A stretch of 64,000 nt of DNA, taken from positions 200,301-264,300 of the forward strand of contig NZ_JAFLVT010000001.1 in NCBI RefSeq assembly GCF_017316025.1. Reading direction: 5' to 3'. The position numbers and the translations under genes are program-made. The notes beneath the pieces are model-generated. The model ran no database searches. It was not told the DNA's origin and worked only from the letters and a program-made list of their open reading frames with translations. Every line of letters begins with the position of its first letter. The stretch's first letter is position 1. Shown piece after piece: positions 47,379 to 57,529 of the stretch. The stretch comes from Candidatus Enterococcus myersii (lineage in GTDB: Bacteria > Bacillota > Bacilli > Lactobacillales > Enterococcaceae).

Positions 47379-49001
47379 ATGAAAGGTATGGAAATTTTAA
47401 ACAATCCATTTTTAAACAAAGGAACAGCTTTTACTAAAGTTGAACGTGAAAAATTAGGTTTAACTGGGATGCTGCCAAGTCGTATTCAAACGCTAGAAGA
47501 GCAAGCAGTTCAAACTTATGCACAATATTTAAGTAAACCTAGTGATTTGGAAAAGCGGATTTTTCTAATGAACATTTTTAATACGAACCGCACATTGTTT
47601 TACAAATTGATGGGACAACATATCGTGGAATTTATGCCAATTGTTTACGATCCAACGGTGGCAGATTCAATTGAACAATACAATGAATTATTCGTTGAAC
47701 CTCAAGATGCAGCTTTTTTATCGATTGATGCACCAGAAGATATCGAAGCAAGTTTAAAAAATGCAGCTGCAGGCCGCGATATTCGCTTAATCGTTGTAAC
47801 GGATGCAGAAGGTATTTTGGGCATGGGAGATTGGGGCGTCAATGGTGTGGATATCGCCATTGGTAAATTAATGGTTTACACCGCCGCCGCAGGAATTGAT
47901 CCAAGCCAAGTATTACCTGTTTCGTTAGATGCGGGAACAAATAATGAAAAATTGTTAAACGATCCTTTGTACCTTGGCAATAAACACCAACGGATTTATG
48001 GTGAAAAATATATGGATTTTGTTGATAAATTTGTTCAGGCCGCTACAAAATTATTTCCAGAACTGTTGTTACACTGGGAAGATTTTGGCCGTAGCAATGC
48101 TGCCACAATTTTAGAAAAATACCAAGATAAAATCACAACCTTTAACGATGATATTCAAGGTACTGGTATTGTGGTTTTGGCAGGTGTTTTAGGAGCAATG
48201 AATATTTCCCAAGAAAAATTAAGCGATCAAATTTTTCTAACCTTTGGTGCTGGTACGGCCGGTGTTGGAATTGCCAACCAATTGTTAGATGAACTAATGC
48301 GGGCAGGTTTAAGTGAAGAACAAGCGCGTGCCCGTTTTTATTTGGTGGATAAACAAGGTCTATTATTTGAAGATACAGCTGATTTAACCAATGGACAAAA
48401 AGCTTTTGCCCGTAAACGGAGTGAATTTTCTACTGATTTGGATTTAACCAATTTAGAAAATGTGGTGAAGGCTATTCACCCTACGGTTATGATTGGAACT
48501 TCCACACAACCCGGTGCTTTTACCGAAAGTATTGTGAAAGAAATGGCTGCTCACACCAAACGTCCAGTTATTTTTCCATTATCAAATCCAACAAAATTAG
48601 CTGAAGCAACTGCAGCAGATTTGATTAAATGGACGGATGGGAAAGCCTTAATAGGAACTGGTATTCCAGCAAAAGACGTGGAATATAATGGTGTTACTTA
48701 TCAAATTGGTCAAGCCAACAATGCACTAATGTATCCAGGTCTTGGTTTGGGGATCATCGCCTCTACCGCCAGTCGTGTAAATGGAGAAATGTTATCCCAA
48801 GCAAGTCATGCTTTAGGCGGAATTGTAGATACGACACAACCTGGCGCGCCTGTCTTACCACCAGTAGCAAAATTAGCAGCATTTTCTGAAAAAATCGCCG
48901 AAGTAGTTGGTCAAAGTGTTTTAGATCAAAAACTAAATAAAGAAGAAATCAGCGACATTAAAACTGCTGTTAAAGCAACAAAATGGATTCCTGAATATTA
49001 A
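47379..49001 (+). CDS. mleS: Malolactic enzyme
   Basis: A 540-residue enzyme that turns L-malate into L-lactate and CO2 using NAD+ and Mn2+. It shows [37 protein letters not shown] (metal-binding Asp pair), the NAD loop [11 protein letters not shown] and [12 protein letters not shown]. Malolactic and malic enzymes share these; the length and the mleR/mleP neighbours decide for mleS. AGGAGG lies 9 nt before the ATG. It gives a proton-motive force by malate/lactate exchange. Confidence 0.93.
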   Translation: MKGMEILNNPFLNKGTAFTKVEREKLGLTGMLPSRIQTLEEQAVQTYAQYLSKPSDLEKRIFLMNIFNTNRTLFYKLMGQHIVEFMPIVYDPTVADSIEQYNELFVEPQDAAFLSIDAPEDIEASLKNAAAGRDIRLIVVTDAEGILGMGDWGVNGVDIAIGKLMVYTAAAGIDPSQVLPVSLDAGTNNEKLLNDPLYLGNKHQRIYGEKYMDFVDKFVQAATKLFPELLLHWEDFGRSNAATILEKYQDKITTFNDDIQGTGIVVLAGVLGAMNISQEKLSDQIFLTFGAGTAGVGIANQLLDELMRAGLSEEQARARFYLVDKQGLLFEDTADLTNGQKAFARKRSEFSTDLDLTNLENVVKAIHPTVMIGTSTQPGAFTESIVKEMAAHTKRPVIFPLSNPTKLAEATAADLIKWTDGKALIGTGIPAKDVEYNGVTYQIGQANNALMYPGLGLGIIASTASRVNGEMLSQASHALGGIVDTTQPGAPVLPPVAKLAAFSEKIAEVVGQSVLDQKLNKEEISDIKTAVKATKWIPEY

Positions 49002-49019
49002 AAGAGAGAAGGGTTTATT

Positions 49020-49985
49020 GTGGTTTTCTTCCAATCTATTCAAAGTGTCATTAGCATTATTTTGATGATTGCTTTGGGCTATATTTTGAAAAGACAAGGT
49101 TGGTTTGACGAGAATTTTGGCAAAAATATTTCAGGACTAATTACAAAAGTAGCCCTACCTGCTTCAATTTTTGTCTCGGTGTTAAAGTATTTAACGAAAG
49201 ACAGTTTGATTTCTTTGTCAGGGAGTTTATTATTTCCCCTCTTAGGAGTTGTAATTGGCTATCTTATCGCGTATCTGTTAGTTAAAATTATGAAGATCCG
49301 ACCGGGACGACGTGGGATTTTTATGAATGCAGTGGTAAATGCCAACACGATATTTATTGGCTTACCATTAAACATTGCCCTTTTTGGGGAAAAAGCTTTG
49401 CCTTACTTTTTGGTTTATTATGTTACCAATACGGTGTCGACTTGGGCCTTTGGTGTGTTCTTAATTTCCAATGATGATCCAACGAAGGAAAAAGGTAGTA
49501 GTAAAGCAAAATTGAATTGGAAAAAGTTACTGCCACCACCTTTATTGGGCTTTATTGTGGCATTAATCTTTTTGATCTTTAGCATTCCAGTACCAAGTTT
49601 TATAAATGCAACGCTTGGTTACATTGGAGGTATCGTGACACCATTGTCGCTACTTTATATTGGGATTGTCTTATATGATGCTGGATTAAAAAGTATCCGC
49701 TTTGACCGCGATACCGTGGTTGCTTTAATTGGTCGCTTTGTTTTGTCACCGATTATTTTAATTGGATTAATCAGTTTGGGGTCTTCTATGTTTGGCATTC
49801 ACTTGGTCAGCTTGCTGAAACAAACACTAGTCGTTCAATCGGCAACACCAATGTTAGCGGTCTTGCCAATTTTGGCAGCAGATGCCCATGGAGATGTTAA
49901 ATACGCCACAAATCTAGTCACTACCAGTACCATCTTATTTGTTGTCGTTGTCCCAATTTTAATGACAATTGTGCAATATATCTAG
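49020..49985 (+). CDS. mleP: Malate permease (AEC family)
   Basis: A 321-residue carrier of the auxin-efflux-carrier family with about ten helices. It includes the family's GLITKVALPASIFVSV and NANTIFIGLPLNIALFG (Asn/Pro-rich region at the middle of the N-half) and a similar motif in the second half (VVQSATPMLAVLPILA). It starts with GTG at 49020, 18 nt after mleS. It probably imports malate, perhaps against lactate. Confidence 0.92.
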   Translation: MVFFQSIQSVISIILMIALGYILKRQGWFDENFGKNISGLITKVALPASIFVSVLKYLTKDSLISLSGSLLFPLLGVVIGYLIAYLLVKIMKIRPGRRGIFMNAVVNANTIFIGLPLNIALFGEKALPYFLVYYVTNTVSTWAFGVFLISNDDPTKEKGSSKAKLNWKKLLPPPLLGFIVALIFLIFSIPVPSFINATLGYIGGIVTPLSLLYIGIVLYDAGLKSIRFDRDTVVALIGRFVLSPIILIGLISLGSSMFGIHLVSLLKQTLVVQSATPMLAVLPILAADAHGDVKYATNLVTTSTILFVVVVPILMTIVQYI

Positions 49986-50011
49986 TAAAAGTAAGATCAT
50001 AAAGTTGAAAT

Positions 50012-50084
50012 AAACTCAAACACAGCGCTATTTTTATCCTTGATTAAGGAGCAGTAAGAGGAGCTTGCGTGTTTGAGTTTTTTT
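50012..50084 (+). terminator. Terminator of mleSP
   Basis: AAACTCAAACAC(A)GC near 50012 and GCGTGTTTGAGTTT near 50067 form a long stem around a roughly 40-nt loop with T8 at the end. Confidence 0.75.
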
Positions 50085-50206
50085 GTCGTTAAAATAAACA
50101 GTTCAAATTCAATTATTAAATAATTATTTTATTTTTTGCTTTTATTTTAAAGGATAAGCTACAATGAAATTAAATAAAAAAATAAAGTGAATTGGAGGAG
50201 TAAAAA

Positions 50207-50722
50207 ATGAGCGAGTACTATTATATTTTATCGCTATATAAGAATAAAAAACGCTATTTAACAAAACTTATTCTTTTATCTGCGCTTTTATTAGGCGTGG
50301 CAAGTTTTATTGCAGCACTGGATATATTTCGAATTAGTCCGTTTATCTGGTACGTAATTGCAATGGGGATTGTTTTATTTCAAATGAAGAAAATGAAGCC
50401 AGAAAGTGAATATTATCATCAATTGATCGAATTCTTGCAAAATTATCAGCCTGAAATTTTGCAAAATGACGTGCTAGTTTTCTTTATTGATTATCAATTA
50501 AAGCATTACTTTGATTACGAAGCGGGCCAACTATTTGCTAGGTTAAAAAATAAAAATACTACAGATGACGCGCAAGCAATTGCTGATTTGAATGAGATTA
50601 TTGGCGAAATTACCGCTTACTATAATTACATTGCCTACGACCAACAACTAAAAGAAGATATCGAGATTTCCTTGCAATGGTATCGAAATTCGATTGAAAA
50701 CCGCAAACAAGACTTGGTGTAA
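50207..50722 (+). CDS. Small membrane protein of unknown function
   Basis: A 171-residue protein I do not recognise. Two hydrophobic helices at about residues 20-60 form a hairpin; the rest (about 65-171) is a charged, helical cytosolic domain rich in Tyr, Asp and Glu (YQLKHYFDYEAGQLF, IIGEITAYYNYIAYDQQ). The ATG follows TGGAGGAG. The secreted coiled-coil gene follows after 15 nt, so the two probably form an operon. The closest guess is a small signalling or assembly partner for it. Confidence 0.75.
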   Translation: MSEYYYILSLYKNKKRYLTKLILLSALLLGVASFIAALDIFRISPFIWYVIAMGIVLFQMKKMKPESEYYHQLIEFLQNYQPEILQNDVLVFFIDYQLKHYFDYEAGQLFARLKNKNTTDDAQAIADLNEIIGEITAYYNYIAYDQQLKEDIEISLQWYRNSIENRKQDLV

Positions 50723-50737
50723 AAAGGGGAAATACAT

Positions 50738-52009
50738 ATGAAGTTAAAACGCGATGTTATCGGAGTAGTACTGGCATTTATGAGTGCCGGCTTTGTCGCA
50801 ACGGGGATGAATGCCAGCGCTTACCAAGAAGTTTATGATACACAGGCTAAACAAGAACAAAAAGTACAAAAAGCGATTGCTTCAGAATTTATTACGCCAC
50901 AAGATAAAAACGAATTAAAACAAACAGTGGTCGCTTTTGATGAAGCCAAAACTAAAGAAAATCGTGATTCACTACAAGATAAAATTAAGCAACAAAAAAA
51001 ATTACTCGCAAAAATTAATAGTAGACTAGAAATAAATGAAGCCAAAACAGCAGCTCACGAATATAACAAGATAATTGACGAATTAGGTATGTTAACGAAA
51101 AAAAGTCAGGAAGTTTTCATTGAGAAAGCAGATGAGCAGCAAGTTGAAGTTCTGGCAACAGAGCTTGCTGAAATTACCGCACCACAAAAAGTAAAACCAG
51201 TGCGGCAACTGGCTAAAAAAACAGCAGCATTAGCAGAAAAAATGTCAGATAACCAAACTGAAATGAAAAATTTCGTTGCGAATCTAAAAGCTGATAACCA
51301 AGCAGCTGTGGCACTACAAAAAAATAAATTTTTAGCTAAAACAGATAAAAATGAATTAGGAAAACTACAAAAAGAAAACGAAAAATATTTTAAAGATGCT
51401 GATGATCTAATAACGCTGCAAAGTCGGCGCGAAGCTTCTAATAGCCTACTTTTTACATTACAAGACCGGGCAAAAGATACCGAACAAGATTTTAGTGAAA
51501 ATGAAGAAGTCGCACGTAAGTTAATTCAAGCTGCAAATGAATTATTAGCTAAAGGGGACTTAAATCCCACTGAAAAAACAGAATTAAACCAAGTCAGGAC
51601 AGCACTAAATGACGCACTGGGCCTGAAAAATTACCAACCAGGGGATTTATCCAGTAACTATACAGCCTTAAAAACAAATTATGATAGTTCGTATAAAGTA
51701 AGCAATGAGCGCAAAATAGAAGCAAAGCGCCAAGCAGAAGAAGCTGCTAGAAAGAAAGCTGCAGAACGTAAAGCAGCACAAGAAAAATCAGCACAAGAAG
51801 AGGACAACAATTCAGCAAATAATGAAATACCAGCCCCAACTCCAAGCGCTGGCGGTTGGCACCAAGCACCGCCAGGCTATAAGTTTTTAAAAGTAGAAAG
51901 TGGCAAAACCTATGGACAAGTAAAAAATCCTAATAATTTCCGTCAAATTACACTTGCCGAGGCGGCGAATTATACACCGGGGCATGGAAATGGATCTGCG
52001 AAGCAGTAA
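50738..52009 (+). CDS. Secreted coiled-coil protein with conserved C-terminal tail
   Basis: A 423-residue exported protein. The signal peptide (about residues 1-28) has a clear AFMSAGFVATGMNASA end. The body (30-330) is highly charged and helical, with three related segments near residues 55, 205 and 280 (DKNELKQ, DKNELGK, EKTELNQ). A Lys/Ala/Glu stretch (about 330-360) follows, then a Pro spacer and a tail with GWHQAPPGYKFLKVESGKTY ending GHGNGSAKQ. There is no LPXTG anchor. A similar tail may be a wall-binding or export module. It lies directly before the CRISPR locus. Function unknown. Confidence 0.75.
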   Translation: MKLKRDVIGVVLAFMSAGFVATGMNASAYQEVYDTQAKQEQKVQKAIASEFITPQDKNELKQTVVAFDEAKTKENRDSLQDKIKQQKKLLAKINSRLEINEAKTAAHEYNKIIDELGMLTKKSQEVFIEKADEQQVEVLATELAEITAPQKVKPVRQLAKKTAALAEKMSDNQTEMKNFVANLKADNQAAVALQKNKFLAKTDKNELGKLQKENEKYFKDADDLITLQSRREASNSLLFTLQDRAKDTEQDFSENEEVARKLIQAANELLAKGDLNPTEKTELNQVRTALNDALGLKNYQPGDLSSNYTALKTNYDSSYKVSNERKIEAKRQAEEAARKKAAERKAAQEKSAQEEDNNSANNEIPAPTPSAGGWHQAPPGYKFLKVESGKTYGQVKNPNNFRQITLAEAANYTPGHGNGSAKQ

Positions 52010-52030
52010 AAAAATAATAAAAAAATTGTG

Positions 52031-52074
52031 TAGGGTAGACGAAGTCGAATAAGACAGTAGTCTACCTTTTTTTT
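52031..52074 (+). terminator. Terminator after the coiled-coil gene
   Basis: AGGGTAGAC pairs with GTCTACCT around an 18-nt loop, then T8. Confidence 0.85.
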
Positions 52075-52194
52075 GAATAAAAATAGGATTTTCGTAACAT
52101 AAATTGACAATAGATATTAGTTTAAGAAAAATTAATAATTGTGATAAAATATTTATAAAGCGATTACAAAATCTTATTGCGTTAATTAAAGCAT

Positions 52195-52284
52195 AAAAAA
52201 AAGCGCCGAGACAGCGCCACTTTAGAAGTTTATAACGGACTAAGCCTTATTTTAACTTGCTATGTTGATTTGAATGTCACCAAC
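52195..52284 (-). ncRNA. tracrRNA of the type II-A CRISPR system
   Basis: On the minus strand, an anti-repeat (about 52250-52287) matches the array repeat with few changes, including GACATTCAAAT and CAACATAGC. It is followed by AAGTTAAAATAAGGCT and TAGTCCGTTAT, almost the same as the SpCas9 tracrRNA nexus, a short AACTTCTAAAGT hairpin and a terminator GGCGCTGTCTCGGCGC plus T-run. Length is about 90 nt. It is read away from cas9 and supplies the partner for crRNA processing and Cas9 binding. Confidence 0.95.
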
Positions 52285-52290
52285 AAGTAA

Positions 52291-52318
52291 ATTATACCAA
52301 ATAATGTAAGCGTTGCAA
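52291..52318 (-). promoter_or_regulatory. tracrRNA promoter
   Basis: On the minus strand TTGCAA (52313-52318) and TATAAT (52291-52296) are 16 bp apart, with an extended TGG before the -10. The start site near 52284 places the whole anti-repeat at the RNA's 5' end. Confidence 0.85.
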
Positions 52319-52343
52319 ATAAAATGAATTGGAGATGGAAAAT

Positions 52344-55300
52344 TTGAATAAGGACTACACAATTGGGCTAGATATAGGAACGCACTCTGTTGGTTATGCA
52401 GTTTTAACAGACGACTATCAGTTAGTAAGAAAGAAAATGAAAGTAAGAGGTGAGATAGATAAACCGTACATAAAGAAAAATTTTTGGGGTGTCCGTTTAT
52501 TTGATGGAGGGAAGACTGCAGAAGGTAGAAGAATAAGTCGGACTACCAGACGAAGAATACAAAGACGTAGAAATCGGATTGAATATCTACGCTCATTCTT
52601 TTATGAAGAAATGAAGGGAATAGATCCGAATTTCTTTAATCGTTTAGATGAAAGTTTTATAGTGGTAGAAGATAAGTTGCATGGCAAACAACCGATTTTT
52701 GCGACGGTCGAAGAAGAGATAAAATATCATGAAGATTTTCCAACAATTTATCATCTTCGTAAAAATTTGGTAGATTCTTCTGAAAAGGCTGATTTACGAC
52801 TAATTTATTTAGCAATAGCTCATATTGTGAAATATCGCGGTCATTTTTTGATTGAAGGTAAGCTAAATACTCAAAATTCTTCTATTGATGAAACCTTTAA
52901 ACATTTTTTACAGGCTTATAATCAAGCTTTTACTTATCAAAAAGATGGAAGCCTGATTAATCCTGTGGATGAAACTACTCGTGTTGAAAAAGAATTTACA
53001 GCAAAATTTTCTAGAAGTAAAAAAGCTGAAAATGTATTGAAGTTATTTAGTGGAGAAAAAACCAATGGTACTTTCATGTTGTTTTTAAAACTTATCGCCG
53101 GAAATTCAGCTAAATTTAAGCGTGTTTTTGATTTAGAAGAAGAGTATACCATTCAATTTTCTAAAGAGGATTATGAAGAGAATTTGGAAGCATTATTGGC
53201 CGTAGCAGGAGATGAGTACGCCGATGTATTTATAGCTGCGAAAAATGCTTATGATGCAGTTGAACTAGCTGGTATTTTAACTGTTAATGATCAGGCAACG
53301 CGAGCTAAGCTTTCTAGTAGTATGATTGAGCGATATAAAGACCATCAAGCAGATTTGAAGAAACTGAAATCTTTTATAAAAAAGTATGTTCCAGAAAAAT
53401 ATAAAGAAGTTTTTGATGATCCTTCAAAAAATGGTTATGCGGGTTATGTAGCAACGAAAAATGTACGAAATAAAGTAGCTACACAAGAAGAATTTTATAA
53501 GTACCTTAAAGGCATATTAGGAAAGTTAGAAAACGCAGATTACTTTATAAATAAAATGGAGCAAGAAAACTTTTTAAGAAAGCAACGGACTTTTGATAAT
53601 GGTGTCATTCCCCATCAAATCCATTTAGATGAATTAAAAGTGATTATCCACAACCAAGAAAAGTATTATCCTTTTCTTTCTAACTATAAAGATAAAATTG
53701 AGAAACTAGTAACGTTTAGAATTCCTTATTTTGTAGGACCATTAAGTAAAGAAAATAAAAAGTTTGCCTGGTTAACTCGAAAATCTGAGGAAGCAATTCG
53801 TCCTTGGAATTTGACAGAAGTAGTGGATATTGATCAGTCAGCTATGGAATTTATCGAACGTATGACAAATTTTGATAGTTATCTACCAACTGAAAAAGTC
53901 TTGCCAAAGCATAGCATGCTTTATGAAAAATACTCAGTTTATAATGAGTTAACTAAAATAAAGTATGTAAATGATCAAGGCATAGAAGTGAATTTTTCCA
54001 GTGCTGAGAAAGTACGAATCTTTAACGAACTTTTCAAAAAGAACCGAAAAGTAAGTAAAAGGGATTTGGAAGTATTTTTAAGAAATGAATACAACATTGA
54101 AACCGCAGAAATTATTGGTGTAGAAAAAGAATTTAATGCTAAATTCAATACGTATCATGATTTTATTAAAATAGGTATCGATGCCGATTTTTTAGACAAG
54201 CAACAAAATGAAGACGTATTGGAAGATTTAGTTAAAATTCTGACTGTTTTTGAAGATCGTCAAATGATTCATAAGCAGTTGATAGAATATCGTGGAATAT
54301 TTTCAGATAAGGTGTTAAAAAAATTAGAACGTCGTCATTATACTGGGTGGGGACGGTTGTCTAAACAATTGATTAACGGAATCACAGATTCACAGAGCGG
54401 TAAAACGATTTTAGACTATTTAATCGATGATGATGATAGTCCTAAAAATCGTAATCGTAACTTTATGCAATTAATTAATGATGATCGTTTATCGTTTAAA
54501 GAAATAATTCAAAAAGAGCTGGAAAAAGAAGACAATGAAGATTTAGTTGATATAGTACAAAATATACCCGGTAGTCCAGCAATAAAAAAAGGAATCTTGC
54601 AGAGTTTGCAAATTGTTGACGAATTAGTAGAAATTATGGGATATAAGCCTAAAAATATCGTTGTAGAGATGGCAAGAGAAAATCAAACAACTAGTACTGG
54701 AAGAAAAAACTCAAGCGCTCGTTTAAAACGTTTGGAAGATGCCATGAAAGATTTTGGTAGTAAGATTCTGGATCAGTATCCTACTAATAATCTTTCGTTA
54801 CGTAATGATAGACTGTACCTTTATTACCTACAAAATGGCAAAGATATATATACTGGTGAAGCATTGGATATTGAAAATTTATCAAAGTATGATATTGACC
54901 ATATTATTCCGCGAAGTTTTATTACAGACAATTCGATTGATAATCGTGTATTAACAAGCTCTGAAAAGAATCGAGGTAAAAAAGACGATGTACCTAGCGA
55001 GGACGTAGTTAGAAAAATGCGTACTGTTTGGGATTCATTTTTGAAATCTGGTTTGATGACGCAACGCAAATACGATAATTTGACCCGTGGGAAGCTAACT
55101 GATGAAGATAAAGCTGGCTTTATACATCGCCAACTTGTCGAAACACGTCAAATAACCAAACATGTCGCTAGAATCTTAAATCAACGATTTAACGTAGATG
55201 AAAATGATCGTGTAGATATTGTGACGCTTAAATCTGCTTTGACTAGTCAATTTAGAAAAGGAATTCAATTCTATAAAGTTCGGGAAATCAATGATTATCA

Positions 55301-56324
55301 CCATGCCCATGACGCATACTTAAATGGTGTTGTAGCTATTACTTTATTAAAAGTTTATCCAAAACTAAAGCCGGAATTTGTATATGGCGATTATCGTAAA
55401 TTTAATTCATTTAAAGAAAATAAAGCTACAGCGCGAAAACAAATGATGACAAATCTGATGAAATTCTTTACGTCAGGAGAAACGATAGTCAATCAAGAAA
55501 CAGGAGAAATACTATGGTCTCCAAATTCTATTAAAGTAGTGAAGAAAGTCTTAAGTTCCCGTCAAATGAATTTTACTAAAAAACTAGAAAATAGGGCATC
55601 CAACGAAGATGGTAAATTACTATTTAAACAATCTATCAGTGGCAGAGGTGGAAATGGTAAGAATTGTATTAAGTCTAAATTTAAAAGAAGCGATGGTAGT
55701 TTTATTCCACTAGAAATTAGCAAATATGGCGGTTTTATTGAAGAAAAAGAGGCTTTTATTGGTATTGAAAAGGGTAAATTAAAATCAATAAAGAGGACTG
55801 AGCAAATTCATTATAAAGGTCAATTGAAAATTTTACGAAATCAAGTTTTCTTACAGCCGGAAGGATTCTATCGATATACATCGAGCTTGAATGAATCAGC
55901 AAAATGGAATCAATTATTTTTAGAACCAAAATTAGTGAAATATATTTACTTCTTAAAACGGTTTGGGGATGCAGCTGAAGAAAATCAGAATTTTATTCTT
56001 CAAAATCGCGAGTACTTCACTGAATTAAAAAATATAATTTTTGCCTTTATTGAAAAAAATCAACTTGCAGATATTCAGAAAATTAAAATACCGGAGAATA
56101 GAACTTTAGAACAAGAATTTGAAGTGATTGTTTCACTATTAAATATTACGAGCAGTGGGACAACAGCCGTAGGAACGTACACAGATGAAAATGATAAAAA
56201 GATGACAGTAGTTGGACGAACTCGCTATACTAGCAAAAAAGATAAATTGACAATAAATGAATCAATTCTAATCGACTATTCAATTACAGGATTACATGAA
56301 ACAAGAAGAAAGCTAGGTGATTAG
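52344..56324 (+). CDS. cas9: CRISPR-associated endonuclease Cas9 (type II-A)
   Basis: A 1326-residue RNA-guided nuclease. I chose the TTG at 52344: GGAG lies 9 nt upstream and the nucleophile becomes Asp10, as in SpCas9; the upstream TTG (52329) and ATG (52335) sit on or before the ribosome site. In order: RuvC-I (IGLDIGT), the Arg-rich bridge helix (TTRRRIQRRRNR), the REC lobe, RuvC-II (Glu775 in VVEMARENQ), HNH (Asp852-His853 in DIDHIIPRSF; Asn876), RuvC-III (His987, Asp990 in YHHAHDAYL) and the PAM-interacting end. Arg1292 and Arg1294 in RTRYTS align with Arg1333/Arg1335 of SpCas9, so an NGG-like PAM is expected. The stop is directly followed by cas1. Confidence 0.97.
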   Translation: MNKDYTIGLDIGTHSVGYAVLTDDYQLVRKKMKVRGEIDKPYIKKNFWGVRLFDGGKTAEGRRISRTTRRRIQRRRNRIEYLRSFFYEEMKGIDPNFFNRLDESFIVVEDKLHGKQPIFATVEEEIKYHEDFPTIYHLRKNLVDSSEKADLRLIYLAIAHIVKYRGHFLIEGKLNTQNSSIDETFKHFLQAYNQAFTYQKDGSLINPVDETTRVEKEFTAKFSRSKKAENVLKLFSGEKTNGTFMLFLKLIAGNSAKFKRVFDLEEEYTIQFSKEDYEENLEALLAVAGDEYADVFIAAKNAYDAVELAGILTVNDQATRAKLSSSMIERYKDHQADLKKLKSFIKKYVPEKYKEVFDDPSKNGYAGYVATKNVRNKVATQEEFYKYLKGILGKLENADYFINKMEQENFLRKQRTFDNGVIPHQIHLDELKVIIHNQEKYYPFLSNYKDKIEKLVTFRIPYFVGPLSKENKKFAWLTRKSEEAIRPWNLTEVVDIDQSAMEFIERMTNFDSYLPTEKVLPKHSMLYEKYSVYNELTKIKYVNDQGIEVNFSSAEKVRIFNELFKKNRKVSKRDLEVFLRNEYNIETAEIIGVEKEFNAKFNTYHDFIKIGIDADFLDKQQNEDVLEDLVKILTVFEDRQMIHKQLIEYRGIFSDKVLKKLERRHYTGWGRLSKQLINGITDSQSGKTILDYLIDDDDSPKNRNRNFMQLINDDRLSFKEIIQKELEKEDNEDLVDIVQNIPGSPAIKKGILQSLQIVDELVEIMGYKPKNIVVEMARENQTTSTGRKNSSARLKRLEDAMKDFGSKILDQYPTNNLSLRNDRLYLYYLQNGKDIYTGEALDIENLSKYDIDHIIPRSFITDNSIDNRVLTSSEKNRGKKDDVPSEDVVRKMRTVWDSFLKSGLMTQRKYDNLTRGKLTDEDKAGFIHRQLVETRQITKHVARILNQRFNVDENDRVDIVTLKSALTSQFRKGIQFYKVREINDYHHAHDAYLNGVVAITLLKVYPKLKPEFVYGDYRKFNSFKENKATARKQMMTNLMKFFTSGETIVNQETGEILWSPNSIKVVKKVLSSRQMNFTKKLENRASNEDGKLLFKQSISGRGGNGKNCIKSKFKRSDGSFIPLEISKYGGFIEEKEAFIGIEKGKLKSIKRTEQIHYKGQLKILRNQVFLQPEGFYRYTSSLNESAKWNQLFLEPKLVKYIYFLKRFGDAAEENQNFILQNREYFTELKNIIFAFIEKNQLADIQKIKIPENRTLEQEFEVIVSLLNITSSGTTAVGTYTDENDKKMTVVGRTRYTSKKDKLTINESILIDYSITGLHETRRKLGD

Positions 56325-57191
56325 ATGGGGTGGCGGACAGTCATTGTTAACACACATTCCAAATTATCCTATAAAAATAATCATCTGGTGTACAAAACTG
56401 TTAATCAGAGTGAATTAATCCACTTATCCGAAATTGATGTATTGTTGTTGGAAACAACAGACATTTCTATCACTACAATGTTGATAAAAAGACTAGCTGA
56501 TGAAAATGTTGATATTATTTTTTGTGATGATAAGCGGTTACCTGTAGGAAAATTGGCACCATTTTACGCGAGACATGATAGCAGTTTACAATTACAAAGA
56601 CAATTGCAATGGGATGCTGATTTACAAGGTGATGTTTGGACCGAGATAATCAGTCAAAAAATTAGAAATCAGATGATTCATTTAGAGTTGTGTGGATTTT
56701 TAGAAAAAGTTGAATCACTACGGAATTTATTAGAGGGATTAGAACGATTTGATCCCTCTAATAGAGAAGGACATGCGGCTAGAATTTACTTTAATACGCT
56801 TTTTGGTAATACATTTACTAGGGAACAGGAAACAGCAATTAACGCGGGCTTGGATTATGGCTACACATTATTAATGAGTATGTTTGCCAGAGAGATTGTT
56901 AAGGCTGGTTGTTTTACACAATTAGGATTAAAGCATTCAAATCAATTTAACGATTTTAACCTAGCAAGTGATTTGATGGAACCTTTTCGCCCATTAGTAG
57001 ATCAAATTGTATATGAAAATCGAAGTGAAGAATTTCCGGTAATCAAACGAATGTTGTTTGATTTATTCATTGAGAACTATGAATACAATAAACAAAAAAT
57101 GTTTTTAAGTAACATCATCAATGACTATACAAAAAAGGTTATAAAAGTTCTAAATAATGAAAAGAAAGGAGTTCCTGAATTTAGGATATGA
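56325..57191 (+). CDS. cas1: CRISPR integrase Cas1
   Basis: A 288-residue Cas1 that, with Cas2, inserts new spacers at the leader end. It opens [20 protein letters not shown] as in type II-A Cas1; the metal-binding residues are expected in the [11 protein letters not shown] and [20 protein letters not shown] regions (Glu, His, Asp/Glu). The ATG follows the cas9 stop without a gap, and it overlaps cas2 by 4 bp. Confidence 0.96.
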   Translation: MGWRTVIVNTHSKLSYKNNHLVYKTVNQSELIHLSEIDVLLLETTDISITTMLIKRLADENVDIIFCDDKRLPVGKLAPFYARHDSSLQLQRQLQWDADLQGDVWTEIISQKIRNQMIHLELCGFLEKVESLRNLLEGLERFDPSNREGHAARIYFNTLFGNTFTREQETAINAGLDYGYTLLMSMFAREIVKAGCFTQLGLKHSNQFNDFNLASDLMEPFRPLVDQIVYENRSEEFPVIKRMLFDLFIENYEYNKQKMFLSNIINDYTKKVIKVLNNEKKGVPEFRI

Positions 57192-57529
57192 GTTATCGTT
57201 ATATGAGAATGTTAGTTATGTTTGACCTTCCAACTGATACAAGTGATGATCGAAAAGCGTATCGTAAATTTCGCAAGTTTCTACTTAGCGAAGGATTCAT
57301 CATGCATCAATTTTCTGTTTATAGTAAAATTTTATTAAATGGGTCAGCTAAGACTGCTATGGTGGCGAGATTAAAACAAAATAACCCTCGTAAAGGGTTA
57401 GTGAATATTTTGACCGTAACAGAGAAACAGTTTTCACGAATGGTTTATCTTTGTGGGGATAGAGACGAGTGTATTGGAAATACAGATACGCGGTTAGTCT
57501 TTTTAGGTGATGCTTATGATGAAGTTTAA
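57188..57529 (+). CDS. cas2: CRISPR adaptation protein Cas2
   Basis: A 113-residue ferredoxin-fold protein. [21 protein letters not shown] at the start, [14 protein letters not shown] after it, and [11 protein letters not shown] fit type II-A Cas2, which bridges two Cas1 dimers. It overlaps cas1 (ATGA) and csn2 (11 bp), so all four genes are one operon. Confidence 0.95.
   Translation: MSYRYMRMLVMFDLPTDTSDDRKAYRKFRKFLLSEGFIMHQFSVYSKILLNGSAKTAMVARLKQNNPRKGLVNILTVTEKQFSRMVYLCGDRDECIGNTDTRLVFLGDAYDEV

Noticed and set aside
52329..52337. TTG 52329 or ATG 52335 as the cas9 start
   Set aside because: Both lie on or before the GGAG ribosome site; TTG 52344 has proper spacing and gives the family N-terminus with Asp10.
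52288..52343. A long-form tracrRNA that could repress the cas promoter, as reported in S. pyogenes
   Set aside because: The only clear promoter starts the short form at about 52284; I see no second start or a clear match to a cas promoter.
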